Positions 6,492-14,835 of a DNA stretch of 21,030 bases are shown piece by piece; position 1 is the stretch's first letter, and each line of letters opens with the position of its first letter. Source of the DNA: Symbiobacteriaceae bacterium (GTDB lineage Bacteria > Bacillota > JAAYKD01 > WRDA01); NCBI GenBank assembly GCA_009779515.1, contig WREE01000014.1, positions 1 to 21,030 of the forward strand, written 5' to 3'. The position numbers and the translations under genes are program-made. The notes beneath the pieces are model-generated. The model saw only the letters and a program-made list of their open reading frames with translations, ran no database searches and was not told the DNA's origin.

Positions 6492-9014
6492 ATGGAGTAC
6501 TTTAACAAATACGCCCTTAAGCTGACTTTAATAGTTACCCTGCTCATGGCACCTTTATATGTCTGGGGGAGCGCAGTCATGGCGCCGCCCAGCTCGGGAA
6601 GCTATACCGCCTCCAACCAGGTAACCCTCTCACTACTCTATCAGGTGGAGCGTTTCGGCAGCGGTCTGGGGGAAGTCTTGCTGGGGGTGCCTTTGGCGCA
6701 AGATATGGGCTACTTCCACTACCTGGGAGACGATGCTCCCACCGATGCCAACACCAGTAACGACGCCCTGGGTAACTTGGGGCTGGTCTATCCGGTGAAC
6801 GGTGCCGACAAACGCACCATCACCGTCTTCACCGAGCTTTTTAACATGGACTACAACCTGGCGGCTGCCAGTGGTAGCTTGAGCGACTCTCGTTCCTTTA
6901 CCCCTTGGCTTCAGGTGGAGCAACAGCTCCCCATGCTCATGCCCCGGGCGCGCACTCTCACTGCCGGCGAAACTAACGATGCCGGACGCGCCGCTCGCCT
7001 CCACGACCTCACCAAGCAATCTTTTGCCAGCGGACTCTTCGACTTAGGCGACGGTCCCGAAGATATGGGACGTCTCTTCCTCCAACTCTGTCGCCTTTTT
7101 GGTATCCCCGCCCGGACGGTTTACGGCTACCGTATCACCTCCGCCGAAATTGCCCGTTATAATGTCCCTACCGTTGTTCCCGGCACCCTCTCCTCCTGGG
7201 TAGAGGCTTACATCCAGGGGATCGGCTGGATTCCTGCCGATTTCAGCTCTCCAGGCGCTACCTTTGGCAAACTGGATATCTACCTGCTACCTTTGAGTAT
7301 CGAAACCCAGGGCTTAGGTTTTAGCATGTTTAGCGGCAGCGGCACAGTCATGCTGAGCCGCTCTTTGGTGCGCACCGAAGTTTCCCAGAACCCCGTCCCC
7401 CTCCCGGTAGCCATTATTACCTTCGATGAGCGGGACGGTTACGCTCTCACCGGTGCCTTAAACCTCAGTGGCGATTATAGCTACGACCTTCGAGGGTATG
7501 CCTTAAACGACGCCCAGTGGGACAGCCACCATACTTCCCTGGAGGTGGGTGAAACCCCAGTGCGCTACCGGGTGCAAAACTCCCAGGGACAATGGAGTCG
7601 GTGGGCAGTGCGCCTATTAAAAGTTATCGACCGCAACTCCATTCCGGTAGCCCAGATTCACTTAAACGCCTCCCCACCCTTTACCGAAAGCACTAACTTT
7701 AGCTATATCACCGGCTCCGGGCATAGCCCCGCCGGACTTTCGGTTGTAGAAATGGAATGGGCTAACCGTCGGGATAACTACCCCGATGGCCGACATCTGC
7801 TGCGTCTTAGGGTACAAGATACCCGAGGAGTCTGGAGCGACTGGGCAGGAGAAGAGCTGCTTATCGGCGATGGCATCCAGCGTCCCGTGGCAGTTATCAG
7901 TTATACCCCTCGAGGTGAAGTCACCACCGCCTCCCAATTTAACTGGACTTACGAAAACTCCTTCGATCCTGACGGCGAAGCTATTATTAGTCATCAATGG
8001 GAAAATGAACGCACTAACTACCCGGTGGGAGTACACACCGTGCGCCTCAGAGTGCAAAATGCCCGGGGCAAATGGTCGGAGTGGGCAGCGGTAACCTTAA
8101 ATGTAACTTCCAATCAGCCTGCTCGTGCTCCGGTGGCAGTTATCGGCATTGAACCTAACCGTCGGGAGTTTGTGGCTCCCGAAGAGGTGGAAGTCTATAG
8201 CCTTAGTTACGATCTAGACGGCGACTTGCTCATCCAGGAAGAGTGGCAAGGTCGCATGGCAGCTTATAATGTACCTGGAACTTATTCCATCCGTTTGCGG
8301 GTGCAAAACTTAAGAGGAGTTTGGAGCCCCTGGGAGATGGTCACCTTTGTGGTCCACCCTCCCAGCTCGGTTATCAATCCCGATGGCTCGGTAACCTCAC
8401 CGGGAGCAGTGCCGCCCACTTGGCCAACGGAACCTGCCCCCCCCCCCGTAGAGGAGGTAACCGTCGCCCCCACAGAGCCACCTACTACGCCAGCCAAAGG
8501 CAGCCCTAACTACAGGGAAGATGGCACCCCTAACCGGGCACCCATAGCCCGTATCAACGTCTACCCGGGGATGATCATTACCCCCAGCACCCAGGTGGCT
8601 TTAGTGGGTACCTCCTACGACCCCGACTGGGACGCTATTACTGGCGAAGAGTGGCAAAACCTGCGCACTAGCTATACCTTAGGGGAGCACATTGTCCGCT
8701 ACCGTGTGAAAGACAGTTACGGACTGTGGGGAGAATGGGACACCATTACCCTCTTTTCCGTGAACAGTCGGCCACCGCTGGCTACCCTCACCATGGTACC
8801 CTTAAGCCCCAAAGCCGGGGAGACAGTCCGTTTCTACGGTTCGGCTACCTCCCCCGAAGGCACCCTCATCACCGCTGAAGAATGGGAAAACCGCCAGAAC
8901 AGCTACGGTGGGGGAAACCACGTGGTGCGCTACCGCGCCCAGGACGCCAACGGTCTATGGAGTGAATGGGTGGAAGTGCGCTTCTCCATACGAGGGTCGT
9001 GGTGGCCATGGTAG
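6492..9014 (+). CDS. Secreted transglutaminase-fold protein with six PKD/Ig-like repeats
   Basis: An 840-residue exported protein. Residues 1-30 look like a signal peptide (basic start, hydrophobic 11-24, small residues before 31). Residues about 175-255 match the transglutaminase-like fold: GIPARTVYGY (204-213) and SSWVEAYIQGIGWIPAD (234-250). In active members the alignment places Cys at P189, His at S234 and Asp at D250, so only Asp remains and acyl transfer or proteolysis is unlikely. Residues 303-833 hold six repeats, each ending in a version of RVQxxxGxWSxW (near 359, 439, 519, 602, 737 and 815), with a PKD-like pattern. A Pro/Thr-rich linker (about 635-680) separates repeats four and five. 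The protein ends shortly after repeat six, with no LPXTG or membrane anchor. The 3' end overlaps the MoaD-like gene. A wall-associated or extracellular binding role is inferred. Confidence 0.8.
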   Translation: MEYFNKYALKLTLIVTLLMAPLYVWGSAVMAPPSSGSYTASNQVTLSLLYQVERFGSGLGEVLLGVPLAQDMGYFHYLGDDAPTDANTSNDALGNLGLVYPVNGADKRTITVFTELFNMDYNLAAASGSLSDSRSFTPWLQVEQQLPMLMPRARTLTAGETNDAGRAARLHDLTKQSFASGLFDLGDGPEDMGRLFLQLCRLFGIPARTVYGYRITSAEIARYNVPTVVPGTLSSWVEAYIQGIGWIPADFSSPGATFGKLDIYLLPLSIETQGLGFSMFSGSGTVMLSRSLVRTEVSQNPVPLPVAIITFDERDGYALTGALNLSGDYSYDLRGYALNDAQWDSHHTSLEVGETPVRYRVQNSQGQWSRWAVRLLKVIDRNSIPVAQIHLNASPPFTESTNFSYITGSGHSPAGLSVVEMEWANRRDNYPDGRHLLRLRVQDTRGVWSDWAGEELLIGDGIQRPVAVISYTPRGEVTTASQFNWTYENSFDPDGEAIISHQWENERTNYPVGVHTVRLRVQNARGKWSEWAAVTLNVTSNQPARAPVAVIGIEPNRREFVAPEEVEVYSLSYDLDGDLLIQEEWQGRMAAYNVPGTYSIRLRVQNLRGVWSPWEMVTFVVHPPSSVINPDGSVTSPGAVPPTWPTEPAPPPVEEVTVAPTEPPTTPAKGSPNYREDGTPNRAPIARINVYPGMIITPSTQVALVGTSYDPDWDAITGEEWQNLRTSYTLGEHIVRYRVKDSYGLWGEWDTITLFSVNSRPPLATLTMVPLSPKAGETVRFYGSATSPEGTLITAEEWENRQNSYGGGNHVVRYRAQDANGLWSEWVEVRFSIRGSWWPW
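7398..8990 (+). repeat. Six protein-level repeats (RVQ-x3-G-x-WS-x-W type)
   Basis: Six divergent units of about 75-80 residues lie at roughly residues 303-377, 384-458, 463-538, 546-621, 683-756 and 761-833 of the secreted protein. Each starts with a P-[VI]-A-x-I-like strand, has a central W near the middle with an adjacent N/Y, then a [RY]-x-V-[QK]-D/N-x2-G-x-W-[SG]-x-W hallmark. Units two to four are most alike. The pattern resembles PKD or Ig-like beta-sandwiches but is not a textbook PKD. Confidence 0.75.
8437..8447 (+). repeat. C11 homopolymer inside the secreted-protein gene
   Basis: Eleven consecutive C bases encode part of Ala-Pro-Pro-Pro (residues 649-652) in the Pro/Thr-rich linker between repeats four and five. 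Loss of one C puts TAG at 8449-8451 in frame immediately. Gain of one C leads to TAA at 8507-8509. Either change would remove the last two repeats. It could be a phase-variable tract or a site of sequencing error. Confidence 0.9.
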
Positions 9015-9241
9015 AAAATACCGTTCATGCCCTGGGAATTTGCCAAAACTACATGCCGGGGCAACAGGCTACCCTGGGCGGCAACTTTGCCAGTATGGCC
9101 GTCAGCCAAGTAGCCGAGCAGCTGGGCATCCCGGCTCATGCCATCTGGTTTTATGCTGTGGGAGGTAAACGCGTCCCCCCGGACTACCGCCTCTCTCCCG
9201 GCGAAGAGTTAACTATCCATAGCCCGGTAGATGGTGGTTAA
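9008..9241 (+). CDS. MoaD/ThiS-like ubiquitin-fold protein ending in Gly-Gly
   Basis: A 77-residue protein with the size and ending of sulfur-carrier proteins of the MoaD/ThiS family (molybdopterin or thiamine sulfur donors). It has a LGGNFASMAV segment, a helix with VAEQLGIPAHAI, a late L-SPGEELTIHSPVDGG segment, and a C-terminal Gly-Gly, which is the residue pair adenylated and thiocarboxylated in this family. The ATG at 9008 overlaps the stop of the upstream gene (ATGGTAG). GAGGG at 8992-8996 is a fair Shine-Dalgarno. GTG codons at 8999 and 9002 and an ATG at 8966 are in frame but would extend the protein before the family start. It lies 38 bases before the aldehyde:ferredoxin oxidoreductase. 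MoaD-like genes beside AOR genes are a known pattern linked to pterin cofactor supply, which is the inferred role. Confidence 0.78.
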   Translation: MVENTVHALGICQNYMPGQQATLGGNFASMAVSQVAEQLGIPAHAIWFYAVGGKRVPPDYRLSPGEELTIHSPVDGG

Positions 9242-9279
9242 TATATTATTATATATACAAGAAAGGTGGATCTTAGCCT

Positions 9280-11145
9280 ATGCCTTACGGAATTCAGGAT
9301 CGTATCTTGCGCGTGAATCTCAGCACCGGGGCGGTAAGCTGCGAAAGCCCAGGTGAGCTCTTCTACCGCAAATATATCGGTGGCAGAGGCTTGGTGGCAT
9401 ATTACCTGTGGCATGAGGTGCCTCCCCAAGCCGACCCTTTAGGTCCCGAAAACAAGCTCATCTTTGCTGTTGGTCCTCTCACTGGCACCAGCTTTTTAGG
9501 TAGCGGTCGCAACAGTGTGGGAGCAAAGTCTCCTCTCACCGGAGCTTATAGCGATGCTGAGGCAGGAGGCTTCTGGGGTGCCGAGCTTAAAAGAGCCGGT
9601 TACGATGCTCTCATCATCGAGGGGCAGTCCGACAAGCCGGTTTACCTCTGGATTAAAGACGATCAGGTAGAAATCCGGGATGCAGCACACCTCTGGGGAC
9701 AAAAAACCGCTCCCGTGGAGAAGCAGATACAAAAAGAGCTGGGGGACGAGCGGATTCGGGTAGCCCAAATTGGTCCCGGGGGGGAAAACGGAGTGGCCTT
9801 TGCCAACATCTGTAACGACCTCACCCACTTCTACGGTCGCGGCGGTTTAGGAGCAGTGATGGGTTCCAAAAAGCTCAGGGCTATCGCTATACGGGGACAG
9901 CGCCCCCCGGTAATTGCTCATCCGGAAAGACTTCAGGCTCTGGTTCGCTGGTATGCGGAGAACTGGGAGAGCATGAACAAATCTTCCTACGAATACGGCA
10001 CTACCTCCGTCGTCATGAGCTTAAACGCCTCCGGAGGGTTGCCCACCCGCAACTTCCAGGAAGGCAGTTTCGAAGGAGCAGCCAATATCTCCCATACCGC
10101 CATTAACGAAAAATACCTCATAGATCGAGAAGGTTGCTGGGCTTGTCCCATCCGTTGCAAAAGGGTGGTGCAAGCTCATGAGCGCTACAATGTGGATCCT
10201 ATCTACGGCGGTCCTGAATACGAAACTCTCGCCTCCCTGGGCTCCTGCTGCGGTATCGACGACCTGGAAGCGGTGATGAAAGGAAACGAACTCTGCGCTG
10301 CTTACGCCTTAGATACCATCTCCACCGGCGTGACCATCGCCTGGGCGATGGAAGCCTACACCAGGGGAATTCTCACTGCCGAAGAGCTCGATGGCCTTGA
10401 GCTTAATTTCGGCAACGGTGCCGGCTTAGTTGCTTTAATCGAAAAGATCGCCTATCGCGAAGGCGTGGGAGACCTCCTGGCGCAGGGGAGTAAAAAAGCT
10501 GCCTTGCAGGTGGGTAAAAACAGTATTGAGTTTGCTATGGAAGGCAAAGGGCAGGAGATTCCCATGCACGAGCCGCGCTTGAAGAGCGCCCTCTCCATAG
10601 GCTATGCTGTCTCCCCCACCGGCGCCGACCATTGCCACGCTTTCCACGATACGACACTTGTCTCGGAGGGTCCTTTCCTGGAAAATATGCGGGCTATTGG
10701 TGTGCGCCAGCCCTTACCTCTCAGCGATCTTTCCAGCGATAAGGTATATAACACCAAACAAATAACCAACTGGCGCTACTTTTCCAACATGGCCGAAATT
10801 TGTAACTTTATGTCTTGGACTCCCGTCCAACTGGAAGAGGCTCTGCGTGCGGTTACCGGCTGGAATATCTCTATCCATGAAATTATGGATGCCACCGAGC
10901 GTGTCGCTACCCTCTGCCGCCTCTTCAACCTGCGGGAAGGGTTTACCGCTCGGGACGACTATCTGAAAAAGCGTTTCTTTGAACCTTTAGCCTCCCTCAA
11001 CGGTCATGCCCTGGATAAAGAAACCTTCGATAGCGCTCTTACCACCTACTACGAAATGATGGGTTGGAGTGCAGAAGGGGTTCCCACCTTCGGCACTTTA
11101 GCTCGCCTGGGGTTGGATAAACTCCCTGGTGCCGTTCATGTCTAA
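9280..11145 (+). CDS. Aldehyde:ferredoxin oxidoreductase (AOR family)
   Basis: A 621-residue tungsten- or molybdenum-bispterin oxidoreductase that interconverts aldehydes and carboxylic acids with ferredoxin in the cytoplasm of anaerobes. N-terminal domain 1 shows LRVNLSTG, YIGGRGL and GRNSVGAKSPLTG, which form the pterin-binding part. The [4Fe-4S] cysteines are C286, C289 and C293 in GCWACPIRC, with C508 in AEICNF as the expected fourth ligand (P. furiosus AOR has the same CxxCxxxC plus distant Cys layout). Length matches the family. AAAGGTGG at 9262-9269 lies 10 bases before the ATG. It follows the MoaD-like gene and its end overlaps polC by 8 bases. The exact aldehyde substrate cannot be read; subfamilies such as AOR, GAPOR and FOR differ in substrate. 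Confidence 0.95.
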   Translation: MPYGIQDRILRVNLSTGAVSCESPGELFYRKYIGGRGLVAYYLWHEVPPQADPLGPENKLIFAVGPLTGTSFLGSGRNSVGAKSPLTGAYSDAEAGGFWGAELKRAGYDALIIEGQSDKPVYLWIKDDQVEIRDAAHLWGQKTAPVEKQIQKELGDERIRVAQIGPGGENGVAFANICNDLTHFYGRGGLGAVMGSKKLRAIAIRGQRPPVIAHPERLQALVRWYAENWESMNKSSYEYGTTSVVMSLNASGGLPTRNFQEGSFEGAANISHTAINEKYLIDREGCWACPIRCKRVVQAHERYNVDPIYGGPEYETLASLGSCCGIDDLEAVMKGNELCAAYALDTISTGVTIAWAMEAYTRGILTAEELDGLELNFGNGAGLVALIEKIAYREGVGDLLAQGSKKAALQVGKNSIEFAMEGKGQEIPMHEPRLKSALSIGYAVSPTGADHCHAFHDTTLVSEGPFLENMRAIGVRQPLPLSDLSSDKVYNTKQITNWRYFSNMAEICNFMSWTPVQLEEALRAVTGWNISIHEIMDATERVATLCRLFNLREGFTARDDYLKKRFFEPLASLNGHALDKETFDSALTTYYEMMGWSAEGVPTFGTLARLGLDKLPGAVHV

Positions 11146-14100
11146 CACCAAGCCCCAGGAGCTTAGCGACCTTCTGCGCCAAGCTCTCCCGGAGGGTTAT
11201 GTGCCACTGGAAGTCGTCGTACGACTCGACGCCCGCCAGTGGCGTCTCCTCCTTCAGGGCAGAGCTAACGCTCCTCCCTTAAGGGAGCAGGAGCTCCGGG
11301 AGCTAAGCTTACACTTAAGCAAACTGGCAGGAGAGTTTCAGATCGAGGTAGCCCTGGAGAGCTCGGCAGCACCGGTGGCCGAAACTGCCACCGAGCCTTT
11401 GCCCGAGTTGCCAGTCGCAGACCAAGATTTATGGGAAATCCCCTTCGAGATACCCGGGGAAGAGGAGACAGCACCAGCCCCTCCATCACCGCTGGTAGCA
11501 GAACCTTCCGAACCCCTCACCCCTCAGGAGTTTATCTCCTCTTTTACTGAAGAGCAGGAGCTTTTGCGCCGGGAAGCAGCTTCCCAACAAGAAGCGTTCC
11601 TCGCCGACCTGCAGCAGAGCACTGTTCAAAACAGTCCCCAAGATATCTACTACGGCAGCAAGCCGAAAGGAAAACCTATCCCCCTGCAAGAGGTAGAGGG
11701 GCGCAAAGGTAAAGTGGTGGTCTGCGGCAAGGTTTTCTATAAAACGGTTTTTACCAGCCGCAACTCCGGCATAAGCAACTACCGCTTCGATATCACCGAC
11801 GGCAGCGATTCCTTAACAGTGAAAATCTCCCCGGGCACGGGAAGGGGGCGCTCCTCAAGCAGCGATGTGAGCAACCACCGCCTGGATGCCATCGATAAAG
11901 GCACCTGGCTCCTGGTAGGAGGAACCTTAAGCGAAGATGCCCGGGAGGAGGAGCTAGTCCTCCTGGCAGATAGCCTCACCTCATATCCCGCCCCTCCTCT
12001 GCGCCGCGATGAGGCTCCCCCGGAGGGGAAACGGGTGGAACTGCACGCCCACACCCAGATGAGCAGTATGGATGCTCTTTGTAACGTCACCGACCTTATC
12101 GCCACTGCGGCTCACTTTGGGCATAGTGCCATTGCTATTACCGACCACGGCGTCCTACAGGCTTTTCCCGAAGCTATGGCAGCGGCCAAAACCTATGGGA
12201 TAAAGGTCCTCTACGGCTGCGAAATATACTTAGTCGACAACCCGGGGGAGCGTGGCGGTTATTACCATCTTAACCTCCTGGCGAAGAACCAAGCGGGACT
12301 TAAAGCACTCTACCGCCTGGTGAGCGAAGCTCATCTGAACTATTTTTACCGTCGTCCCCGTATCCCCCGCCGACTGCTGGAGGAACACCGAGAGCATTTA
12401 CTACTAAGCTCCGCCTGCGCCGCCGGGGAGGTTTACCGCGCCCTGTACGAAGGCTACAACACTGATTTTGCTCAAGCTATTGCTAAGGCGCAGCAACTGG
12501 CACAGTTCTACGATTACCTGGAGGTTCTCCCTTTAGGGCATTTGCACTTTTTATTAGAAGGAAATAACCCTTTACCCCATAGCGAGGCTTTGCAAGAGAT
12601 TAATCAAGCCATTATTAGCATTGGTCAAGAGCTGGGCAAACCTGTCGTTGCTACTTCCGATGTTCATTTTGTTCACCCCGAAGAAGCTATCTACCGGGAA
12701 GTGTTACAAACCGGTCAGGATTACGACCAGCTCGATGACGGCGCCATGCTCTACCTGCGCACCACTCCGGAGATGTTAGCCGAGTTCGCTTATTTGGACG
12801 AAGAGACGGCTTACCAGGTGGTGGTCACCGCCACCCAGGAGGTGGCTGCCCAGGTCGAAGCCATATCCCCCATCCCCAACAAACTATTCCCACCCACTTT
12901 AGAGAATGCCGACACCGAACTCCGACGCATAACCGAGGAAACCGCCACCAAGCGCTATGGAGACCCTCTGCCACCCCTAGTGGCAACGCGGCTGCAACAC
13001 GAGCTGCAGTGCATTATCGGCTACGGCTATGCCGTTACCTTCTTTATTGCTCACAAGTTAGTGCAGAACTCCCTGGAAGCCGGTTATCTGGTAGGCTCCC
13101 GGGGTTCAGTAGGTTCATCCCTGGCAGCTTGTTTCGCTGGTATCACCGAGGTCAACCCTCTGCCAGCGCACTACCGTTGCCCGCAGTGCTGCTACAGCGA
13201 CTTTTCCCAACAGGAGAACTACGACTGTGGCGCCGATCTTCCCGACGCTTACTGCCCCAACTGCTCTACCCCCCTTAGCAAGGAGGGTTTCAATATTCCC
13301 TTTGAAACCTTTATGGGTTTTGAAGGGAATAAGGTTCCAGATATCGACCTTAACTTTTCCGGTGAATATCATGCCGAAGCTCACCGCTACTGCGAGGAGC
13401 TGCTGGGCAAAGAGAACGTCTTTCGCGCCGGCACCATCTCCACCATTGGTGAAAAAACTGCCTTTGGCTTCGCCATGAAATACCTGGAAAAGCTAGGACT
13501 CACCAAACGTAAAGCCGAAGCCGGTCGCTTGGCGCAAGGAATTGTTGGAGTTAAGCGCACCACCGGGCAACACCCGGGAGGGCTCATGGTGGTACCTGCC
13601 GAGCTTTCCATCTACGACTTTACCCCCCTGCAGCATCCGGCAGACGATAAAGGTTCGGACATTATCACTACCCACTTCGACTTTGAAGCTATTCACGACT
13701 GCCTGCTCAAGCTCGACCTTCTGGGACATGACGACCCCACTGTCCTACGGCATTTGCAAGATATTACCGGCATCGACGGACGTACCGTTCCCTTAAGCGA
13801 CCCTAAAGTCCTCTCCCTTTTCACCTCCAGTGAAGCCTTAGCATATCAAGGGCGTTTCCGCTCTACCACCGGAACTTTAGGGGTGCCAGAATTTGGTACG
13901 AACTTTGTGCGAGGGATGCTGGTAGATGCCCAACCGCAAAACTTTGCCGACTTGGTGCGTATCTCCGGACTTTCCCACGGCACCGGTGTCTGGCTGGGAA
14001 ATATTCAAGATGCTATTAAAAACGGCACTACCACGTTAGCCGAGTCTATCTCCTCCCGGGACAGCATTATGGAGTATCTGCTCAGTAAAGGGGTTGCTCG

Positions 14101-14773
14101 GGACAGAGCTTTCTATATTATGGAAGCGGTGCGACGCCCCACCGGCAAGGTTACCCCTGAAGATGAAGCCCTAATGCAAGCTCACCAGGTACCCCAGTGG
14201 TATATTAACTGCTGCAAAAAAATTACTTATCTCTTTCCCAAAGCCCATGCGGTTGCCTATGTGGTGTCAGCAGTGCGCATCGCTTGGTATAAGGTCTACC
14301 ACCCGCAAGCCTTTTACAGCACCTATTTTTCCATTCGGGGTAACGATGGCTTCGATGGCAGTTTAGCCGTCCAAGGCTACAGCACGCTAAATAGCGAGTT
14401 AGAGGATCTTAAAAAAAAGGTCAAGGACAACAACAACAACCCTACGACTAAAGAGGCAAGCCAGATGGCCCACTTGGAAGTAGCTTGCGAAGCCTGTGCC
14501 CGAGGTGTTAAGTTTTTACCGGTGGATCTCTATATCTCTCACGCCACCAAGTACCTGGTCGAAGAGGAAGGTTTGCGCGTCCCCCTTTCTGCGCTCCCTG
14601 GCTTGGGAGCAAGTGCCGCGCAAAATATTGTGGAAGCCAGAGCCGGGGAGCCCTTTACTTCCATTGAAGATTTACGCTTAAAAGCCAAAATTAACCGGGC
14701 AGTAATCGATGTGCTGCAAAAAGCCGGTTGCTTAAAAGAGCTCAGCGAAACCGACCAACTTACCTTAATCTAA
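11138..14773 (+). CDS. polC: DNA polymerase III PolC lacking the proofreading exonuclease domain
   Basis: Gram-positive replicative polymerase subunit. The 1,211 residues compare with about 1,430 in most PolC. Order (numbering from the ATG at 11138): an N-terminal region of about 180 residues rich in Pro/Glu; an OB-fold region (about 188-280); the first PHP half with LHAHT (H303, H305) and TDHG (336-339); then, directly after YGCEIYLVD (359-367) and a short GERGG, the second PHP half starting at YYHLNLLAKN. In B. subtilis PolC a DEDDh exonuclease of about 170 residues lies at this junction; it is absent here and no DxE/HxxxxD exonuclease motifs appear elsewhere in the protein. The zinc module (CPQC 681-684, CPNC 706-709), the PDIDLNFSGEY active site (D735, D737) and the C-terminal domain are intact. 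ATG at 11138 was preferred over GTG at 11129; the Shine-Dalgarno is weak and the start overlaps the AOR stop, suggesting coupled translation. Confidence 0.96.
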   Translation: MSNTKPQELSDLLRQALPEGYVPLEVVVRLDARQWRLLLQGRANAPPLREQELRELSLHLSKLAGEFQIEVALESSAAPVAETATEPLPELPVADQDLWEIPFEIPGEEETAPAPPSPLVAEPSEPLTPQEFISSFTEEQELLRREAASQQEAFLADLQQSTVQNSPQDIYYGSKPKGKPIPLQEVEGRKGKVVVCGKVFYKTVFTSRNSGISNYRFDITDGSDSLTVKISPGTGRGRSSSSDVSNHRLDAIDKGTWLLVGGTLSEDAREEELVLLADSLTSYPAPPLRRDEAPPEGKRVELHAHTQMSSMDALCNVTDLIATAAHFGHSAIAITDHGVLQAFPEAMAAAKTYGIKVLYGCEIYLVDNPGERGGYYHLNLLAKNQAGLKALYRLVSEAHLNYFYRRPRIPRRLLEEHREHLLLSSACAAGEVYRALYEGYNTDFAQAIAKAQQLAQFYDYLEVLPLGHLHFLLEGNNPLPHSEALQEINQAIISIGQELGKPVVATSDVHFVHPEEAIYREVLQTGQDYDQLDDGAMLYLRTTPEMLAEFAYLDEETAYQVVVTATQEVAAQVEAISPIPNKLFPPTLENADTELRRITEETATKRYGDPLPPLVATRLQHELQCIIGYGYAVTFFIAHKLVQNSLEAGYLVGSRGSVGSSLAACFAGITEVNPLPAHYRCPQCCYSDFSQQENYDCGADLPDAYCPNCSTPLSKEGFNIPFETFMGFEGNKVPDIDLNFSGEYHAEAHRYCEELLGKENVFRAGTISTIGEKTAFGFAMKYLEKLGLTKRKAEAGRLAQGIVGVKRTTGQHPGGLMVVPAELSIYDFTPLQHPADDKGSDIITTHFDFEAIHDCLLKLDLLGHDDPTVLRHLQDITGIDGRTVPLSDPKVLSLFTSSEALAYQGRFRSTTGTLGVPEFGTNFVRGMLVDAQPQNFADLVRISGLSHGTGVWLGNIQDAIKNGTTTLAESISSRDSIMEYLLSKGVARDRAFYIMEAVRRPTGKVTPEDEALMQAHQVPQWYINCCKKITYLFPKAHAVAYVVSAVRIAWYKVYHPQAFYSTYFSIRGNDGFDGSLAVQGYSTLNSELEDLKKKVKDNNNNPTTKEASQMAHLEVACEACARGVKFLPVDLYISHATKYLVEEEGLRVPLSALPGLGASAAQNIVEARAGEPFTSIEDLRLKAKINRAVIDVLQKAGCLKELSETDQLTLI

Positions 14774-14835
14774 CCGAACTGCTTTGCCCTGCCCGAAAAA
14801 ACCCTAAAAATATATAACAAAAGTAGGTGATGTAT

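Noticed and set aside
8966..9007. Longer start for the MoaD-like protein
   Set aside because: It would overlap the upstream gene by about 50 bases and extend past the family N-terminus; ATG at 9008 has a fair ribosome binding site.
14774..14826. Terminator or promoter between polC and hutH
   Set aside because: AT-rich hexamers (TATATA) occur but no -35 at proper spacing and no stem-loop was found.
14827..14835. GTG/ATG starts for hutH
   Set aside because: They overlap or touch the AGGTGAT Shine-Dalgarno; the TTG at 14836 has proper spacing.
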